Assembly: GCF_018279165.1 (NCBI RefSeq)
Contig: NZ_CP047289.1
Span: forward strand, 1 to 64,000
Direction of reading: 5' to 3'
Source of the DNA: Falsirhodobacter algicola
GTDB taxonomy: Bacteria; Pseudomonadota; Alphaproteobacteria; Rhodobacterales; Rhodobacteraceae
Length of the DNA: 64,000 bases
The notes beneath the pieces are model-generated. The model saw only the letters and a list, made by a program, of their open reading frames with translations. It was not told where the DNA came from and made no database searches. The position numbers were made by a program, and so were the translations under genes. Shown piece after piece: positions 17,367 through 27,496 of the stretch. Numbering within the stretch: position 1 is the stretch's first letter; each line of letters begins with the position of its first letter.

Positions 17367-17774
17367 TCATTCCCACCACGGGTCTATGGCGGCGATGTCA
17401 TCATCGGACCAGCCGAAGTGATGGGCCAGTTCGTGAACCGTCACATGGGTCACCAATTCGCGCAGCGTGACGTTGCCGCGGTCGATCCATTCGTCCAGAA
17501 TCGGGCGGCGGAACAGGCGGATCACATCCGGCCCATGCGGCTGATCCATCACCGATTTCTGCGTCAGCGGCACCCCATCGTAAACGCCGGTCAGATCATA
17601 GGGGCTGTCGATCTCCATCTCGTCCAGCAGCGCGTCCGAGGGCCAATCCTCCACCAAAAGCAGCACCGCGCGGGCGGCGGCCTGCCATGGCGGGGGCAGG
17701 GCGTCGATCGCCTCATGGGCCATCATCTCGATCTGGCCAAGGTCGGGTGCGGTGTCGGACGGGGCATCGGTCAT
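17367..17774 (-). CDS. small zincin-like metallopeptidase family protein (PF06262 type)
   Basis: 135 aa. A HExxH zinc motif, H114-E115-L-A-H118 followed by HFGWSDDDI, sits close to the C terminus, as is typical of this small zincin family. The conserved core LTGVYDGVPL...VIRLFRRPILDEW precedes it. Predicted cytosolic; peptidase activity has been inferred from the fold and has little experimental support. The start at ATG 17774 trims a short unlikely N-terminal extension. Lies 35 bp upstream of the Tat-exported hydrolase on the same strand and is divergent from glpD. Confidence 0.82.
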   Translation of the reverse strand: MTDAPSDTAPDLGQIEMMAHEAIDALPPPWQAAARAVLLLVEDWPSDALLDEMEIDSPYDLTGVYDGVPLTQKSVMDQPHGPDVIRLFRRPILDEWIDRGNVTLRELVTHVTVHELAHHFGWSDDDIAAIDPWWE

Positions 17775-17875
17775 GATCCTGCATGTGGCATCCGGGCGGC
17801 GAAAATCCAACGCTTCGCGCCGCTTGTCGCGCCAGATGGCTTCGTCTAGGTTTCGCGGGGCAGTGAGGATACGGC

Positions 17876-19411
17876 ATGGACGCGGTAGACATTTTCATCA
17901 TCGGTGGCGGCGTCAACGGCACGGGCATCGCCCGTGACGCGGCGGGCAGGGGGCTCAGCGTCGTGCTTGCCGAACAGGGGGATCTGGCGCAGGCCACGTC
18001 CTCGGCTTCGACCAAGCTGTTCCATGGCGGGCTGCGGTATCTGGAGTATTTCGAGTTCCATCTGGTGCGCGAGGCGCTGCGCGAGCGGGAGACGCTGCTG
18101 GTCGCCATGCCGCATATCAGCTGGCCCATGCGCTTCGTGCTGCCCTATTCCCCCGAGATGCGGTTCGAGGGGGCGACGCCCACCTCCAAGCTCTTGTCCA
18201 CGGTGATGCCGTGGATGAAGGGGCGGCGCCCGGCATGGCTGATCCGGCTGGGCCTGTTCCTCTATGACAATCTGGGCGGGCGGAAGATCCTGCCGGGCAC
18301 GCGCAAGGTCGATCTGGCCGCCGATGCGGCGGGGGCGCCGCTTCAGGACCGGTTCGCCTTCGCCTACGAATATTCCGATTGCTGGGTGGAGGATGCGCGC
18401 CTCGTCTCGCTGAACGCCCGCGATGCGGGGATTCGCGGCGCGACGATCCTGACGCGGACCAAGGTGATCGAGGCCCGGCGCGAGGGCGATCTGTGGCGCG
18501 TCGAGACGGAGGCCGGGACATGGCATGCCCGCGCGCTCGTCAATGCCGGCGGGCCGTGGGTGGAACGCGTGGTCAAGGACACCGCGCATGTGGCCACGAA
18601 GGAAGGCATCCGTCTGGTGCGGGGCAGCCATATCGTGGTGCCGAAGCTCTACGATCACGACCGGGCCTATTTCTTCCAGGGGGAGGATGGGCGCATCATC
18701 TTCGCCATCCCCTACGAGACCGATTTCACCCTGATCGGCACCACCGATCAGGATCACAAGGGCGATCCCGCCCATCCCGTCTGCACGCCCGAAGAGCAGG
18801 ATTACCTCTGCGCCTTCGCCTCGGGGTATTTCAAGGTGCCGGTCACGCGCGATCAGGTCGTTTGGACCTATTCGGGGGTTCGCCCGCTCTATGACGACGG
18901 GGCGAGCGCGGCGCAGTCGGCGACGCGCGAATACGTGTTGAGCCTCGACAGCGACGGCCCGCCGATCCTGAGCGTGTTCGGCGGCAAGATCACCACCTAT
19001 CGCCGTCTGGCGGAGAACGCGCTGGCCAAGCTTGCGCCCTTCTTCCCCAAGGCCGGGGGGGAATGGACGGCGCGCGCGCCGCTGCCCGGCGGGGATTTCC
19101 CGCACGATCAGGTGGCCGCCCTGCGCGAACGTCTGCGGGCCGAGCATCCCTTCCTGACGCCCGCTTGGGCCGCGCGGCTGATCCGGGCCTATGGCACGGA
19201 TGCATGGCCGCTTCTGGATGGGGCGCGGGATGCCGCCGCCCTCGGGCAGGATTTCGGTGCGACGCTGACGGAAGCGGAGGTCCGTTGGCTGATGCGGCAT
19301 GAACATGCCCGCAGCGCAGAGGATGTCGTCTGGCGCCGGTCCAAGCTGGGACTGCGCCTGACGGAGGAGGAGGTAGCGGCGCTGGACCGCTTCATGAAAG
19401 GGACGGAATGA
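17876..19411 (+). CDS. glpD: glycerol-3-phosphate dehydrogenase (aerobic, FAD)
   Basis: 511 aa, peripheral inner-membrane flavoenzyme oxidising glycerol 3-phosphate to dihydroxyacetone phosphate with electrons to quinone. The FAD-binding fingerprint [19 protein letters not shown] is at the N terminus; [16 protein letters not shown] and [21 protein letters not shown] are family signatures; the C-terminal domain with [12 protein letters not shown] follows. Overlaps glpK by ATGA, giving a two-gene glycerol-catabolism operon. No glpF facilitator or glpR repressor is in the window. Confidence 0.96.
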   Translation: MDAVDIFIIGGGVNGTGIARDAAGRGLSVVLAEQGDLAQATSSASTKLFHGGLRYLEYFEFHLVREALRERETLLVAMPHISWPMRFVLPYSPEMRFEGATPTSKLLSTVMPWMKGRRPAWLIRLGLFLYDNLGGRKILPGTRKVDLAADAAGAPLQDRFAFAYEYSDCWVEDARLVSLNARDAGIRGATILTRTKVIEARREGDLWRVETEAGTWHARALVNAGGPWVERVVKDTAHVATKEGIRLVRGSHIVVPKLYDHDRAYFFQGEDGRIIFAIPYETDFTLIGTTDQDHKGDPAHPVCTPEEQDYLCAFASGYFKVPVTRDQVVWTYSGVRPLYDDGASAAQSATREYVLSLDSDGPPILSVFGGKITTYRRLAENALAKLAPFFPKAGGEWTARAPLPGGDFPHDQVAALRERLRAEHPFLTPAWAARLIRAYGTDAWPLLDGARDAAALGQDFGATLTEAEVRWLMRHEHARSAEDVVWRRSKLGLRLTEEEVAALDRFMKGTE

Positions 19412-20862
19412 CCATTCTTGCGATTGATCAGGGCACCACGTCGACCCGCGCCATCGTCTTCGACGAAAGCCTGCGCCCCCTGACCACCGCCCAGTGCGAG
19501 TTCAAGCAGCATTTCCCCCGCTCCGGCTGGGTGGAGCATGACGCGCGGGAAATCTGGGCCACGGTGGAGCAGACGGTCACCAAGGCCGCGGCCGATCACC
19601 GCATTCAGGCCATCGGCATCACCAACCAGCGCGAGACGGTGGTCCTGTGGGACCGCAAGACCGGGGAGCCGCTGCACAATGCCATCGTCTGGCAGGACCG
19701 CCGCACCGCCCGCTTTTGCGAAGAACTGCATGCCGGCGGCCACGAGGCGCGGATCACCGAGGCGACGGGCCTTCTGATCGATCCCTATTTCTCGGCGACG
19801 AAGCTGAAATGGCTCTTGGACGAGGTGCCGGACGCCCGCGCCCGCGCCGAGCGAGGGGAACTCGCCTTCGGCACCATCGACAGCTTCCTCATCTGGAAGC
19901 TGACGGGCGGCGCGCATGTGACGGATGCGACCAATGCCTGCCGTACGATGCTCTACAACATCGGCACGCAGGGCTGGGATGCGGAGATCTGCGCCCTTCT
20001 GGACATCCCGATGACGCTGCTGCCCGAGGTGCTCGACAACGCGGCGGAGTTCGGCACGACCGGGATCCTCGGCTATGACGTGCCGATCCTCGGCGTGGCG
20101 GGGGATCAGCAGGCGGCGACGATCGGGCAGGCCTGCTTCCGTCCGGGGATGCTGAAATCCACCTATGGCACCGGCTGCTTCGCGCTTTTGAACACCGGCG
20201 CGGAACGCTGCGCCAGCAGCCACCGGCTGCTGACCACCATCGCCTACCGTCTGGACGGCGAGGTGACCTATGCGCTCGAAGGGTCGATCTTCGTGGCGGG
20301 CGCCGTGGTGCAATGGCTGCGCGATTCGCTCGGCATCATTCAGGACGCGGCCGAAACGCAGGCGCTGGCCGAACAGGCCGACCCGAATCAGGAAATCGTC
20401 CTCGTGCCCGCCTTCACCGGCCTTGGCGCGCCGTGGTGGCAGCCCGATACGCGCGGCGCGATGTTCGGGCTGACGCGCGGCACCGGCCCGGCGGAATTCG
20501 CGCGGGCGGCCTTGGAAAGCGTCGGCTATCAGACGCGCGATCTGTTGCAGGCGATGCGCGCCGATTGGTCGGGCAGCGCCGATGTGCTGCGCGTCGATGG
20601 CGGCATGGCGCGGTCGGATTGGGCGATGCAATTCCTCGCCGACATCCTCGGCGCACAGGTGGACCGTCCGCAGGTGACGGAAACGACCGCCCTCGGCGCG
20701 GCATGGCTGGCCGGCATGAAGGCTGGCCTGTGCGGCGGGATGGAGGATTTCGCCCAAAGCTGGGATCTGGAGCGGCGCTTCGATCCGCGGATGGAAGAAG
20801 CCGAGCGCGACCGCCGCTATGCGCTGTGGACGCGCGCCGTCAAGGCGACGGTCGGGGTCTGA
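19408..20862 (+). CDS. glpK: glycerol kinase
   Basis: 484 aa. Phosphorylates glycerol to glycerol 3-phosphate, supplying GlpD, encoded just upstream with a four-base overlap. FGGY-family signatures: the N-terminal phosphate loop [36 protein letters not shown], the [14 protein letters not shown] segment and [18 protein letters not shown] with [19 protein letters not shown]. About 15-20 residues shorter than E. coli GlpK, mostly at the C terminus. Confidence 0.96.
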   Translation: MTILAIDQGTTSTRAIVFDESLRPLTTAQCEFKQHFPRSGWVEHDAREIWATVEQTVTKAAADHRIQAIGITNQRETVVLWDRKTGEPLHNAIVWQDRRTARFCEELHAGGHEARITEATGLLIDPYFSATKLKWLLDEVPDARARAERGELAFGTIDSFLIWKLTGGAHVTDATNACRTMLYNIGTQGWDAEICALLDIPMTLLPEVLDNAAEFGTTGILGYDVPILGVAGDQQAATIGQACFRPGMLKSTYGTGCFALLNTGAERCASSHRLLTTIAYRLDGEVTYALEGSIFVAGAVVQWLRDSLGIIQDAAETQALAEQADPNQEIVLVPAFTGLGAPWWQPDTRGAMFGLTRGTGPAEFARAALESVGYQTRDLLQAMRADWSGSADVLRVDGGMARSDWAMQFLADILGAQVDRPQVTETTALGAAWLAGMKAGLCGGMEDFAQSWDLERRFDPRMEEAERDRRYALWTRAVKATVGV

Positions 20863-20870
20863 AACAGGGC

Positions 20871-20888
20871 GGGGGCGCGAACGCCCCC
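20871..20888. terminator. hairpin between convergent glpK and ychF
   Basis: GGGGGCG (20871-20877) pairs with CGCCCCC (20882-20888) around a CGAA loop; on the minus strand the loop is TTCG, a stable tetraloop. It fills most of the 30-bp gap between the glpK stop and the ychF stop, so it probably serves both. A real U-run is lacking. Confidence 0.6.
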
Positions 20889-20892
20889 GGCT

Positions 20893-21990
20893 TCAACCGT
20901 TGAAGAGGAAGTGCAGGACGTCGCCGTCCTTCACCTCATAGGTCTTGCCCTCGACGCGGAACTTGCCCGCCTCCTTGGCACCGGCCTCGCCCTTGCCGGC
21001 GACATAGTCGGCATAGGCCACGGTTTCGGCGCGGATGAAGCCCTTCTCGAAATCGCCATGGATCACACCGGCGGCCTGCGGGGCCAGCATCCCCTTGTGG
21101 ATGGTCCAGGCGCGGGCCTCTTTCGGGCCGACGGTGAAATAGGTCTGAAGGCCCAGAAGCTCGTAGCCCGCGCGGATCAACCGGTCGAGGCCCGCTTCCT
21201 CGAGGCCCATCTCCGACAGGAACATCGCCGATTCCTCGGCGTCGAGTTGGCTGATCTCTTCTTCGATGCGGGCGGAGATGACGACTGTGCCCGCCCCCTG
21301 ACGCGCCGCCATCTCGGCCACGCGGGCGGATTCGCCATTGCCCTCGGCCGCAGCCGATTCCTCGACGTTGCAGACATAGAGGACGGGCTTGGCCGTCAGC
21401 AGTTGCAACATCCGCCATGCCTTCTGATCGTCCTCGGACACGGCGATGGTGCGGGCGGGGCGGCCTTCGTTCAGCGCGGTCTGGGCAAGGCGCAGCAGGC
21501 GGTCCTGATCGGCGGCCTCCTTGTCGCCGCCCTTCAGCTTGCGCGAGAGGTTGGCCAAGCGACGCTCGATCGAATCCATATCGGCGAGCATCAGCTCCGT
21601 CTCGATCGTCTCGGCATCGGCGACGGGGTCGATCCGGCCTTCGACATGGGTGATGTCCCCATCCTCGAAGCAGCGCAGCACATGGGCGATGGCGTCGCAT
21701 TCGCGGATATTGGCAAGGAACTGGTTGCCCAGACCCTCACCGCGCGATGCCCCGCGCACGAGGCCCGCGATATCGACGAAGGTCATCCGCGCCGGGATCA
21801 CCTGCTTGGAGCCGGCGATCTCCGCCAGCGTGTCCAGCCGCGCATCCGGCACCGCCACCTCGCCGACATTCGGCTCGATCGTGCAGAAGGGAAAGTTCGC
21901 CGCCTGCGCCGCCGCCGTGCGGGTCAGCGCGTTGAAGAGGGTCGACTTGCCCACGTTCGGCAAGCCCACGATACCCATGCGAAAGCCCAT
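20893..21990 (-). CDS. ychF: redox-regulated ATPase YchF (Obg-related, OLA1-like)
   Basis: 365 aa, the standard length. [23 protein letters not shown] contains the P-loop; [17 protein letters not shown] is switch [21 protein letters not shown] is switch II; the coiled-coil insert and the C-terminal TGS domain ([18 protein letters not shown]...[12 protein letters not shown]) follow. Although related to GTPases, YchF prefers ATP and associates with ribosomes. Three consecutive ATG codons lie at the start; 21990 is best spaced from AGGGG. Divergent from trpA. Confidence 0.96.
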   Translation of the reverse strand: MGFRMGIVGLPNVGKSTLFNALTRTAAAQAANFPFCTIEPNVGEVAVPDARLDTLAEIAGSKQVIPARMTFVDIAGLVRGASRGEGLGNQFLANIRECDAIAHVLRCFEDGDITHVEGRIDPVADAETIETELMLADMDSIERRLANLSRKLKGGDKEAADQDRLLRLAQTALNEGRPARTIAVSEDDQKAWRMLQLLTAKPVLYVCNVEESAAAEGNGESARVAEMAARQGAGTVVISARIEEEISQLDAEESAMFLSEMGLEEAGLDRLIRAGYELLGLQTYFTVGPKEARAWTIHKGMLAPQAAGVIHGDFEKGFIRAETVAYADYVAGKGEAGAKEAGKFRVEGKTYEVKDGDVLHFLFNG

Positions 21991-22120
21991 CATCATCCCC
22001 TGTGCAAGCTGCCGCCCCCAGATAGGCCGCAACGCCCGCGCACGCAAGCCGGTTGCCGCGCGGGGGGAGTTGCGCCGCTGCGGCATCTCTCCTACGAAGA
22101 GGCAAGCAGGAGAAAGCGCC

Positions 22121-22912
22121 ATGACCCGGATCGATGCCAAATTCGCCGCCCTCAAGTCCGAGGGCAAGAAGGCCTTCGTCGCCTATCTGATGGCGGGCGA
22201 TCCGGATGCCGACACGACGCTGGCGGTGATGCGCGGCATGCCCGGCGCGGGCGTCGACATCATCGAACTGGGCATGCCCTTCACCGATCCGATGGCCGAT
22301 GGCTCCACCATTCAGACGGCGGGGCAGCGCGCGCTCGAAGGTGGGCAGACGCTGGACCGCACGCTCGACATCGCGCGGCGCTTCCGCGAGGGCGACGACA
22401 GCACGCCGATCGTGCTGATGGGCTATTACAACCCGATCTATTCGCGCGGCGTGGACCGTTTCCTTCAACAGGCGATCGAGGCCGGGATCGACGGGTTGAT
22501 CGTCGTGGACCTGCCGCCCGAAGAGGATGACGAGCTGTGCCTTCCGGCGCAGGCCGCGGGGCTGAACTTCATCCGGCTGGCGACGCCGACCACCGATGCC
22601 GCGCGCCTGCCGCGCGTGCTGCAGAACACCTCGGGCTTCGTCTATTACGTCTCCATCACCGGGATCACGGGGGCGGCCGCGCCGCAGGCCGTCGATGTCG
22701 CCCCGGAGGTGGAACGGATCAAGGCCTCCACCGATCTGCCGGTGATCGTCGGCTTCGGCATCACCACCGCCGAAGCGGCAGAGGACATCGCCGCCATCGC
22801 CGATGGCTGCGTCGTCGGTTCGGCGATCGTGAAGCTGGTGGGGGAGGGGCGGCCCGTGGATGAGATTCTGGCCCGCGTGGCCGATCTTGCCGGCGGCGCG
22901 CACCGCGCCTGA
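22121..22912 (+). CDS. trpA: tryptophan synthase alpha subunit
   Basis: 263 aa TIM barrel. Cleaves indole-3-glycerol phosphate to indole and glyceraldehyde 3-phosphate, passing indole to TrpB. Catalytic residues E49 ([15 protein letters not shown]) and D60 are in place, and the phosphate-binding GFGITT and VVGSAIVK segments are intact. AGGAG precedes ATG 22121. trpB and trpF are not adjacent, so trpA is separate from the rest of the pathway in this window. Followed by convergent TIGR02186. Confidence 0.95.
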   Translation: MTRIDAKFAALKSEGKKAFVAYLMAGDPDADTTLAVMRGMPGAGVDIIELGMPFTDPMADGSTIQTAGQRALEGGQTLDRTLDIARRFREGDDSTPIVLMGYYNPIYSRGVDRFLQQAIEAGIDGLIVVDLPPEEDDELCLPAQAAGLNFIRLATPTTDAARLPRVLQNTSGFVYYVSITGITGAAAPQAVDVAPEVERIKASTDLPVIVGFGITTAEAAEDIAAIADGCVVGSAIVKLVGEGRPVDEILARVADLAGGAHRA

Positions 22913-22935
22913 CGGCACGAAGCCTTGGCCTGCGC

Positions 22936-23697
22936 CTAGCGGCGCAGGATCTGGAACAGCGCCGAGGCGCCCCAGCCCGCCAGCACCGCCATCGCCAGCG
23001 ACAGCAGCCCATAGAGCAACGACTGCTCGCGCGAGAGGGTGTAGAGGAACCGCTCCAGCCCGGCCTTCTGCACGCCAATGTCGCGTTCCAGCACATCCAG
23101 CACCTGCCCGCCGCGCGTCAGGAAGATGCGCACGCGGTACTGCCCTTCCGTCAGGTCGGCCGGAAGCGCGATGTCGGTGCGGAACAGCGTCTGTTGATCC
23201 AGCCGGACATCGCCTTCGTTGATGCGGTAGCGGCCGGACGCCTCGCGGATGCGGACCAGCGCATCGACAAAGCTGTCGGGGTCGTCCGTCTCGGCGCTGA
23301 TCCCGACGGAGCGGATCGCCGCCGGGATGGTGATGCGATAGCGCAGATCGTCGGTCCGGCTCAGGATGTCGTCCAAGGGGCCGGTGGTGGCGACGGCGTA
23401 GAAGCTCGGCGCGCTCGTCACCCGGACCGAAGCCGAGTTGATCCAGATCCCGAGGTTCCGGTCCTTGCGGCGCACCACGACGGGGGTGTGCGGCCCCTCC
23501 ACGGCGACGATGACATCCAGCGGCTCATCCTCGGGCGGGGGGGCGTCGCGGCGGACGGCACCATAGACGAGGATCTCCGAGCCGACGTAATTCGTGGTGA
23601 TGGACACCGAATATTGCGACAGGCCCAGAACGATCCGTTCGTCCTGCGCCCCGGCGGGCAAGGCGAACAGCAGGAGGGCGACGAGGAGGCGGATCAT
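22936..23697 (-). CDS. TIGR02186 family membrane-anchored periplasmic protein
   Basis: 253 aa. Signal peptide (1-17, MIRLLVALLLFALPAGA), then a beta-rich domain (LGLSQYSVSITTNYVGSEILVYGAVRR; DVIVAVEGPHTPVVVRRK) and a C-terminal membrane helix (about 228-248). The pattern is that of TIGR02186, a family of unknown function usually found beside a TauE/SafE exporter, exactly as here: the exporter stop overlaps this ATG as ATGA. It may be an accessory subunit of anion or sulfite export; that role is inferred from linkage only. Confidence 0.8.
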   Translation of the reverse strand: MIRLLVALLLFALPAGAQDERIVLGLSQYSVSITTNYVGSEILVYGAVRRDAPPPEDEPLDVIVAVEGPHTPVVVRRKDRNLGIWINSASVRVTSAPSFYAVATTGPLDDILSRTDDLRYRITIPAAIRSVGISAETDDPDSFVDALVRIREASGRYRINEGDVRLDQQTLFRTDIALPADLTEGQYRVRIFLTRGGQVLDVLERDIGVQKAGLERFLYTLSREQSLLYGLLSLAMAVLAGWGASALFQILRR

Positions 23698-24614
23698 TCC
23701 ACAGCCTCCGGCGTCAGGGTGAACCGCTCCGGCGGGGTGAAGACGAGGTCGGTGCCGACCTTCACGCTGACCAGCAGCACGAGGATCGCAAGCAGGATGC
23801 GCAGCTGTTCGGCCCGCAGCTTCACGCCGACCCGCGCCCCGATCTGCGCCCCGACCACGCTGCCGACGATCAGCAGCAGCGCCAGCATGATGTCCACGGT
23901 GCCGCTGGTCATCGCGTGCAGCAGCGTGGTGAAGCCCGACACGAGGATGATCTGAAACAGCGAGGTGCCGATCACCACCTTCGTCGGCATGCCGAGCAGG
24001 TAAATCATCGCCGGCACCATGATGAACCCGCCGCCGACGCCCATGATGGCCGACATGAAGCCGACCCCGGCCCCGATCAGCAGCGGCGGTATGACCGAGA
24101 TATAAAGCCCGGAGGCGCGGAACTTCATCTTCCACGGCAGGCGGTGCACCCATGTATGGGTATGCGCCCGCCGGACCGGCGCCCCGCTGCGCCGCGCCTG
24201 CAAGAGCGCGCCGAGGCTCTCGCGGAACATCAGCGCGCCGATCACCCCAAGGAACAGCACATAGGACAGCTGCACGAAGAGATCGACCTGACCGAGCGAG
24301 GACAGGATCGCGAAGACCCAGATCCCAAGTGCCGAGCCGACAAGCCCGCCCGCCTGCAGCACCGCCCCCATTCGGAAATCGACCGCCTTGCGCTTCAGCT
24401 GCGCCAGCACCCCCGACACCGACGAAGCGACGACCTGATTGGCGCCCGTCGCCACCGCCACCGCCGGCGGGATGCCGATGAAGAACAGCAGCGGCGTGAT
24501 CAGGAACCCGCCCCCCACACCGAACATGCCCGACATGAACCCGACGATTCCCCCCAGCCCCAGAAGCACGAGGCCGTTGACGGAGATTTCGGCGATGGGA
24601 AGGTAGATCTGCAT
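23694..24614 (-). CDS. TauE/SafE family anion exporter
   Basis: 306 aa integral membrane protein. Two repeats of the TauE/SafE motif are visible: GGIVGFMSGMFGVGGGFLITPLL near residue 20 and GVGFMSAIMGVGGGFIMVPAMIYLLG near 185. Seven to eight membrane helices. The family exports sulfite, sulfoacetate and similar anions. A basic cytoplasmic loop (about 118-150, RRSGAPVRRAHTHTW) separates the halves. Coupled to TIGR02186 by ATGA overlap. A second, unrelated-context TauE gene is at 49800-50558. Confidence 0.88.
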   Translation of the reverse strand: MQIYLPIAEISVNGLVLLGLGGIVGFMSGMFGVGGGFLITPLLFFIGIPPAVAVATGANQVVASSVSGVLAQLKRKAVDFRMGAVLQAGGLVGSALGIWVFAILSSLGQVDLFVQLSYVLFLGVIGALMFRESLGALLQARRSGAPVRRAHTHTWVHRLPWKMKFRASGLYISVIPPLLIGAGVGFMSAIMGVGGGFIMVPAMIYLLGMPTKVVIGTSLFQIILVSGFTTLLHAMTSGTVDIMLALLLIVGSVVGAQIGARVGVKLRAEQLRILLAILVLLVSVKVGTDLVFTPPERFTLTPEAVE

Positions 24615-24664
24615 GTCGAGGCCCGGCGCAAAGGGGGAGGGGACTGATCAGGGGGCAGGGAACC

Positions 24665-25465
24665 TCATCGCAGCGTGCGCAGGGCCTCGCGCAGGATACG
24701 CTCCAGCTTGGCGGCGCCCTTGGGGGCCATCGCCTTGGTATGCTCGTGGCTCAGCGCCTCGTCGGACAGGCCCGCGCCCATGTTGGTGATGGTGGACACG
24801 GCGGCCACCCGCAGGCCGAGGAACCGCGCAAGGATGATCTCCGGCACGGTGGACATGCCGACGGCATCCGCGCCCAGAACCTTGGCGGCGCGAATCTCGG
24901 CCGGGGTTTCGAAGCTGGGGCCGGAGAACCACGCATAGACGCCCTCGGCCAGCGGCTCGCTCACGGCGGCGGCGGCGGCCTTCAGCCGGTCGCGCAGGCC
25001 CGTGTCATGGGCATCGCCCATGGGCACGAAGCGGGCATCGGACACCTCGCCGATCAGTGGGTTGAGGCCGGTGAACGCGATATGGTCCGACAGCAGCATC
25101 AGATCGCCCGGCGGAATGTCCGCCCGAAGCGAGCCTGCGGCATTGGTCAGGATCAGATGCTCGGCCCCGAGGGCGCGCAGCACCTCCAGCGGCAGGCGCA
25201 TCGCGGCGGCATTGCCGCTTTCGTAGTAATGGGCGCGCCCGGCAAAGACCGCGACGCGCACGCCTTCCAGATCGCCGATCACCAGCTTCGGCTGGTGCCC
25301 CGACACGCCGGCATGGGGAAAGCCGCCCAGATCGGCATAGGGGATGGCGACCCCATTCACCGCATCGGCCAGATGGCCGAGGCCCGAACCGAGCACGAGG
25401 CCCAGTTGCACCGGGGCATGACCCGCCTGATCGCGGATATAGGCGGCGATGGTTTCGGCGGTCAT
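24665..25465 (-). CDS. purine nucleoside phosphorylase (trimeric type)
   Basis: 266 aa. Converts purine nucleosides plus phosphate to free base and (deoxy)ribose 1-phosphate. LVLGSGLGHLAD, the phosphate-binding GRAHYYE, ILTNAAGSL, AWFSGPSFETPAEIRAAK and STITNMGAGL mark the PNP/MTAP family 2 (PunA/XapA/human PNP type). It sits one base after the second permease of the nucleoside ABC transporter on the same strand, so imported nucleosides would be cleaved directly. Choice between guanosine/inosine and xanthosine specificity cannot be made by eye. Confidence 0.93.
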   Translation of the reverse strand: MTAETIAAYIRDQAGHAPVQLGLVLGSGLGHLADAVNGVAIPYADLGGFPHAGVSGHQPKLVIGDLEGVRVAVFAGRAHYYESGNAAAMRLPLEVLRALGAEHLILTNAAGSLRADIPPGDLMLLSDHIAFTGLNPLIGEVSDARFVPMGDAHDTGLRDRLKAAAAAVSEPLAEGVYAWFSGPSFETPAEIRAAKVLGADAVGMSTVPEIILARFLGLRVAAVSTITNMGAGLSDEALSHEHTKAMAPKGAAKLERILREALRTLR

Positions 25466-25466
25466 C

Positions 25467-26417
25467 TCAACGTTCCTTCACATAGGGTTCGCCCCCGGCG
25501 CGGGGCGGAATGGCCTTGCCGACGAAGCCCGCCAGCACCAGCACGGTCAGCACATAGGGCAGGGCCTCCAGCGCGGCGACGGGAATCGGCACGACATCGG
25601 GGCGCAGCGCGATCGCTTGGAAGAACCCGAACAGAAGCGTCGCCCAGAGCGCACCCCAAGGACGCCATTTGGCGAAGATCAGCGCCGCGAGCGCGATATA
25701 GCCGCGGCCCGCCGTCATCTCGCGGCCGAAGCCCGCCTGAAGCGCCGTCGCCAGATAGGTGCCCGCGATGCCGCACAGCACCCCCGCGATCAGCACGGCG
25801 GCAAAGCGCAGCCGCGTGACCGACACGCCCGCCGTATCCACCGCGGCGGGGTTTTCGCCCACGGCGCGCAGGCGCAGGCCAAAGCGGGTGCGCAGCAGCA
25901 CCCACCATGTCGCCGGCACCGCCAGCACCGCCAGATAGACCAGCAGCGAATGCCCCGAGATCACATCGGCATAGAGCGGCCCGATCACCGGCACCTCGCG
26001 CACGGCATCGGCGAAGGGCAGCGTCACTTCGTTGAAACGTCCGCTGCTGGACAATGCGGGCGTGCGCCCCCCCTGACTGAAGGCAGCTTGCGCCACCAGC
26101 ACCGTCATCCCCGAGGCGAGAAAGTTCAGCGCCACGCCCGAGATCAGCTGATTCCCCCGGAAGGTGATGGAGGCGATGCCATGCAGCACCGCCCAGACCA
26201 GCGCCGCCCCGATGCCCGCCGCAAGCCCGGCCCAAGCCGACCCCGTGATATAGGCGACCGCCCCCGAGGCGAAGGCCGCGACCAGCATCTTGCCCTCGAG
26301 GCCGATGTCGAACACGCCCGCGCGTTCGGACCACAGGCCCGCAAGGCAGGCCAGAAGCAGCGGCACCGCAAGGCGGATCGTGCTGTCGAGGATCTGCAGA
26401 AGCGTTGCGTAATCCAT
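25467..26417 (-). CDS. nucleoside ABC transporter permease (second)
   Basis: 316 aa, about nine membrane helices, BPD_transp_2 type as in YufQ/NupQ. Landmarks: GLWSERAGVFDIGLEGKML, LRAVGENPAAVDTAGVSVTRLRF (the EAA-like coupling loop) and LAALIFAKWRPWGALWATLLFGF. Forms the membrane channel with the preceding permease. Its start overlaps the stop of the first permease by one base (TGATG). Confidence 0.9.
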   Translation of the reverse strand: MDYATLLQILDSTIRLAVPLLLACLAGLWSERAGVFDIGLEGKMLVAAFASGAVAYITGSAWAGLAAGIGAALVWAVLHGIASITFRGNQLISGVALNFLASGMTVLVAQAAFSQGGRTPALSSSGRFNEVTLPFADAVREVPVIGPLYADVISGHSLLVYLAVLAVPATWWVLLRTRFGLRLRAVGENPAAVDTAGVSVTRLRFAAVLIAGVLCGIAGTYLATALQAGFGREMTAGRGYIALAALIFAKWRPWGALWATLLFGFFQAIALRPDVVPIPVAALEALPYVLTVLVLAGFVGKAIPPRAGGEPYVKER

Positions 26418-27496
26418 CACGCCACCTTTCGCGGGGCGAAGACCAGCCCCAGCATCATGCGCACCATATGGTCCAGCGCGCCCGTGAACAGGATCACGAG
26501 GCCTTGCACCACGACCCGCAGGTCGATCGGGATCTGCGTCCACAGCCCAAGCTCGGCCCCACCCTGATAGAGGAAGCCGAACAGAAGCGCCGACAGCACC
26601 ACCCCGAACGGATGGTTGCGCCCCATCAGCGCCACCGCGATCCCGATGAATCCCGCCCCTTCGGAGGAGTTCTGCAGAAGGCGCCCGCTTTCCCCCATGA
26701 CGTTGTTGATCGACATCATCCCCGCCAGCGCGCCCGACAGCGCCATGGCGATCATCACCGTGCGCACGGGGCGGATGCCGGCATAGCGGGCGGCGGCCTC
26801 GGATTTGCCGAAGGCGCGGATCTCATAGCCGAGGGGGGTGCGCCAGAGCAGCGCCCAGACCCCGACGCAAGCGATCAGCGCAAGGAAGAGCGAGATGTTG
26901 GCCGGTACCGCATCGGAAAAGATGAGGTTCAGCCCCGGAATGTCCGACAGCGCCGGAATGCCGACGGCAAAGCGCGCGGTGGCGGGTTCGGCCTGTCCCG
27001 GCGGGCGCAGCACATCCACCAGCATCCACACGATCAGCGCATAGGCGATGTAGTTGAACATGATGGTCGTGATGACGATATGGCTGCCGCGCCGCGCCTG
27101 AAGCCAGCCCGGAATCGCGGCCCAGACCGCCCCGAACGCCGCCGAGGCGACGATCGCGGCCAGCAGCGCCACCGTCCAATGCGGCCACGGAATATAGAGC
27201 AGCACCAGCGCGATGCCGAGGCCGCCGAGCTGGGCCTGCCCCTCGCCGCCGATGTTGAAGAGGCCGGCATGGAAGGCCATCGTCACCGCAAGCCCGGTGA
27301 AGATGAAGCTGGTGGTGTAATAGAGCGTATAGCCCCAGCCATAGGCGGAACCGAGGGCGCCCGTGACCATCGTCACGATCGCCTCCCACGGGTCCTGCCC
27401 GATGGCGAGGATGACGGCCGTCGCGCAGATGGCCGCCAGCAGCAAAGAGATCAGCGGCACCAGAACCACGTCGGCCCAGCGGGGAATTTGTCGCAT
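26417..27496 (-). CDS. nucleoside ABC transporter permease (first)
   Basis: 359 aa BPD_transp_2 permease, YufP/NupP type. Landmarks: FTGLAVTMAFHAGLFNIGGEGQAQLGGL, IRAFGKSEAAARYAGIRPVRTVMIAMALSGALAGM and GFIGIAVALMGRNHPFGVVLSALLFG. About ten membrane helices. TGATG overlaps link it to the ATPase gene upstream and the second permease downstream, so four proteins of the transporter are translated from one coupled message. Confidence 0.9.
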   Translation of the reverse strand: MRQIPRWADVVLVPLISLLLAAICATAVILAIGQDPWEAIVTMVTGALGSAYGWGYTLYYTTSFIFTGLAVTMAFHAGLFNIGGEGQAQLGGLGIALVLLYIPWPHWTVALLAAIVASAAFGAVWAAIPGWLQARRGSHIVITTIMFNYIAYALIVWMLVDVLRPPGQAEPATARFAVGIPALSDIPGLNLIFSDAVPANISLFLALIACVGVWALLWRTPLGYEIRAFGKSEAAARYAGIRPVRTVMIAMALSGALAGMMSINNVMGESGRLLQNSSEGAGFIGIAVALMGRNHPFGVVLSALLFGFLYQGGAELGLWTQIPIDLRVVVQGLVILFTGALDHMVRMMLGLVFAPRKVA

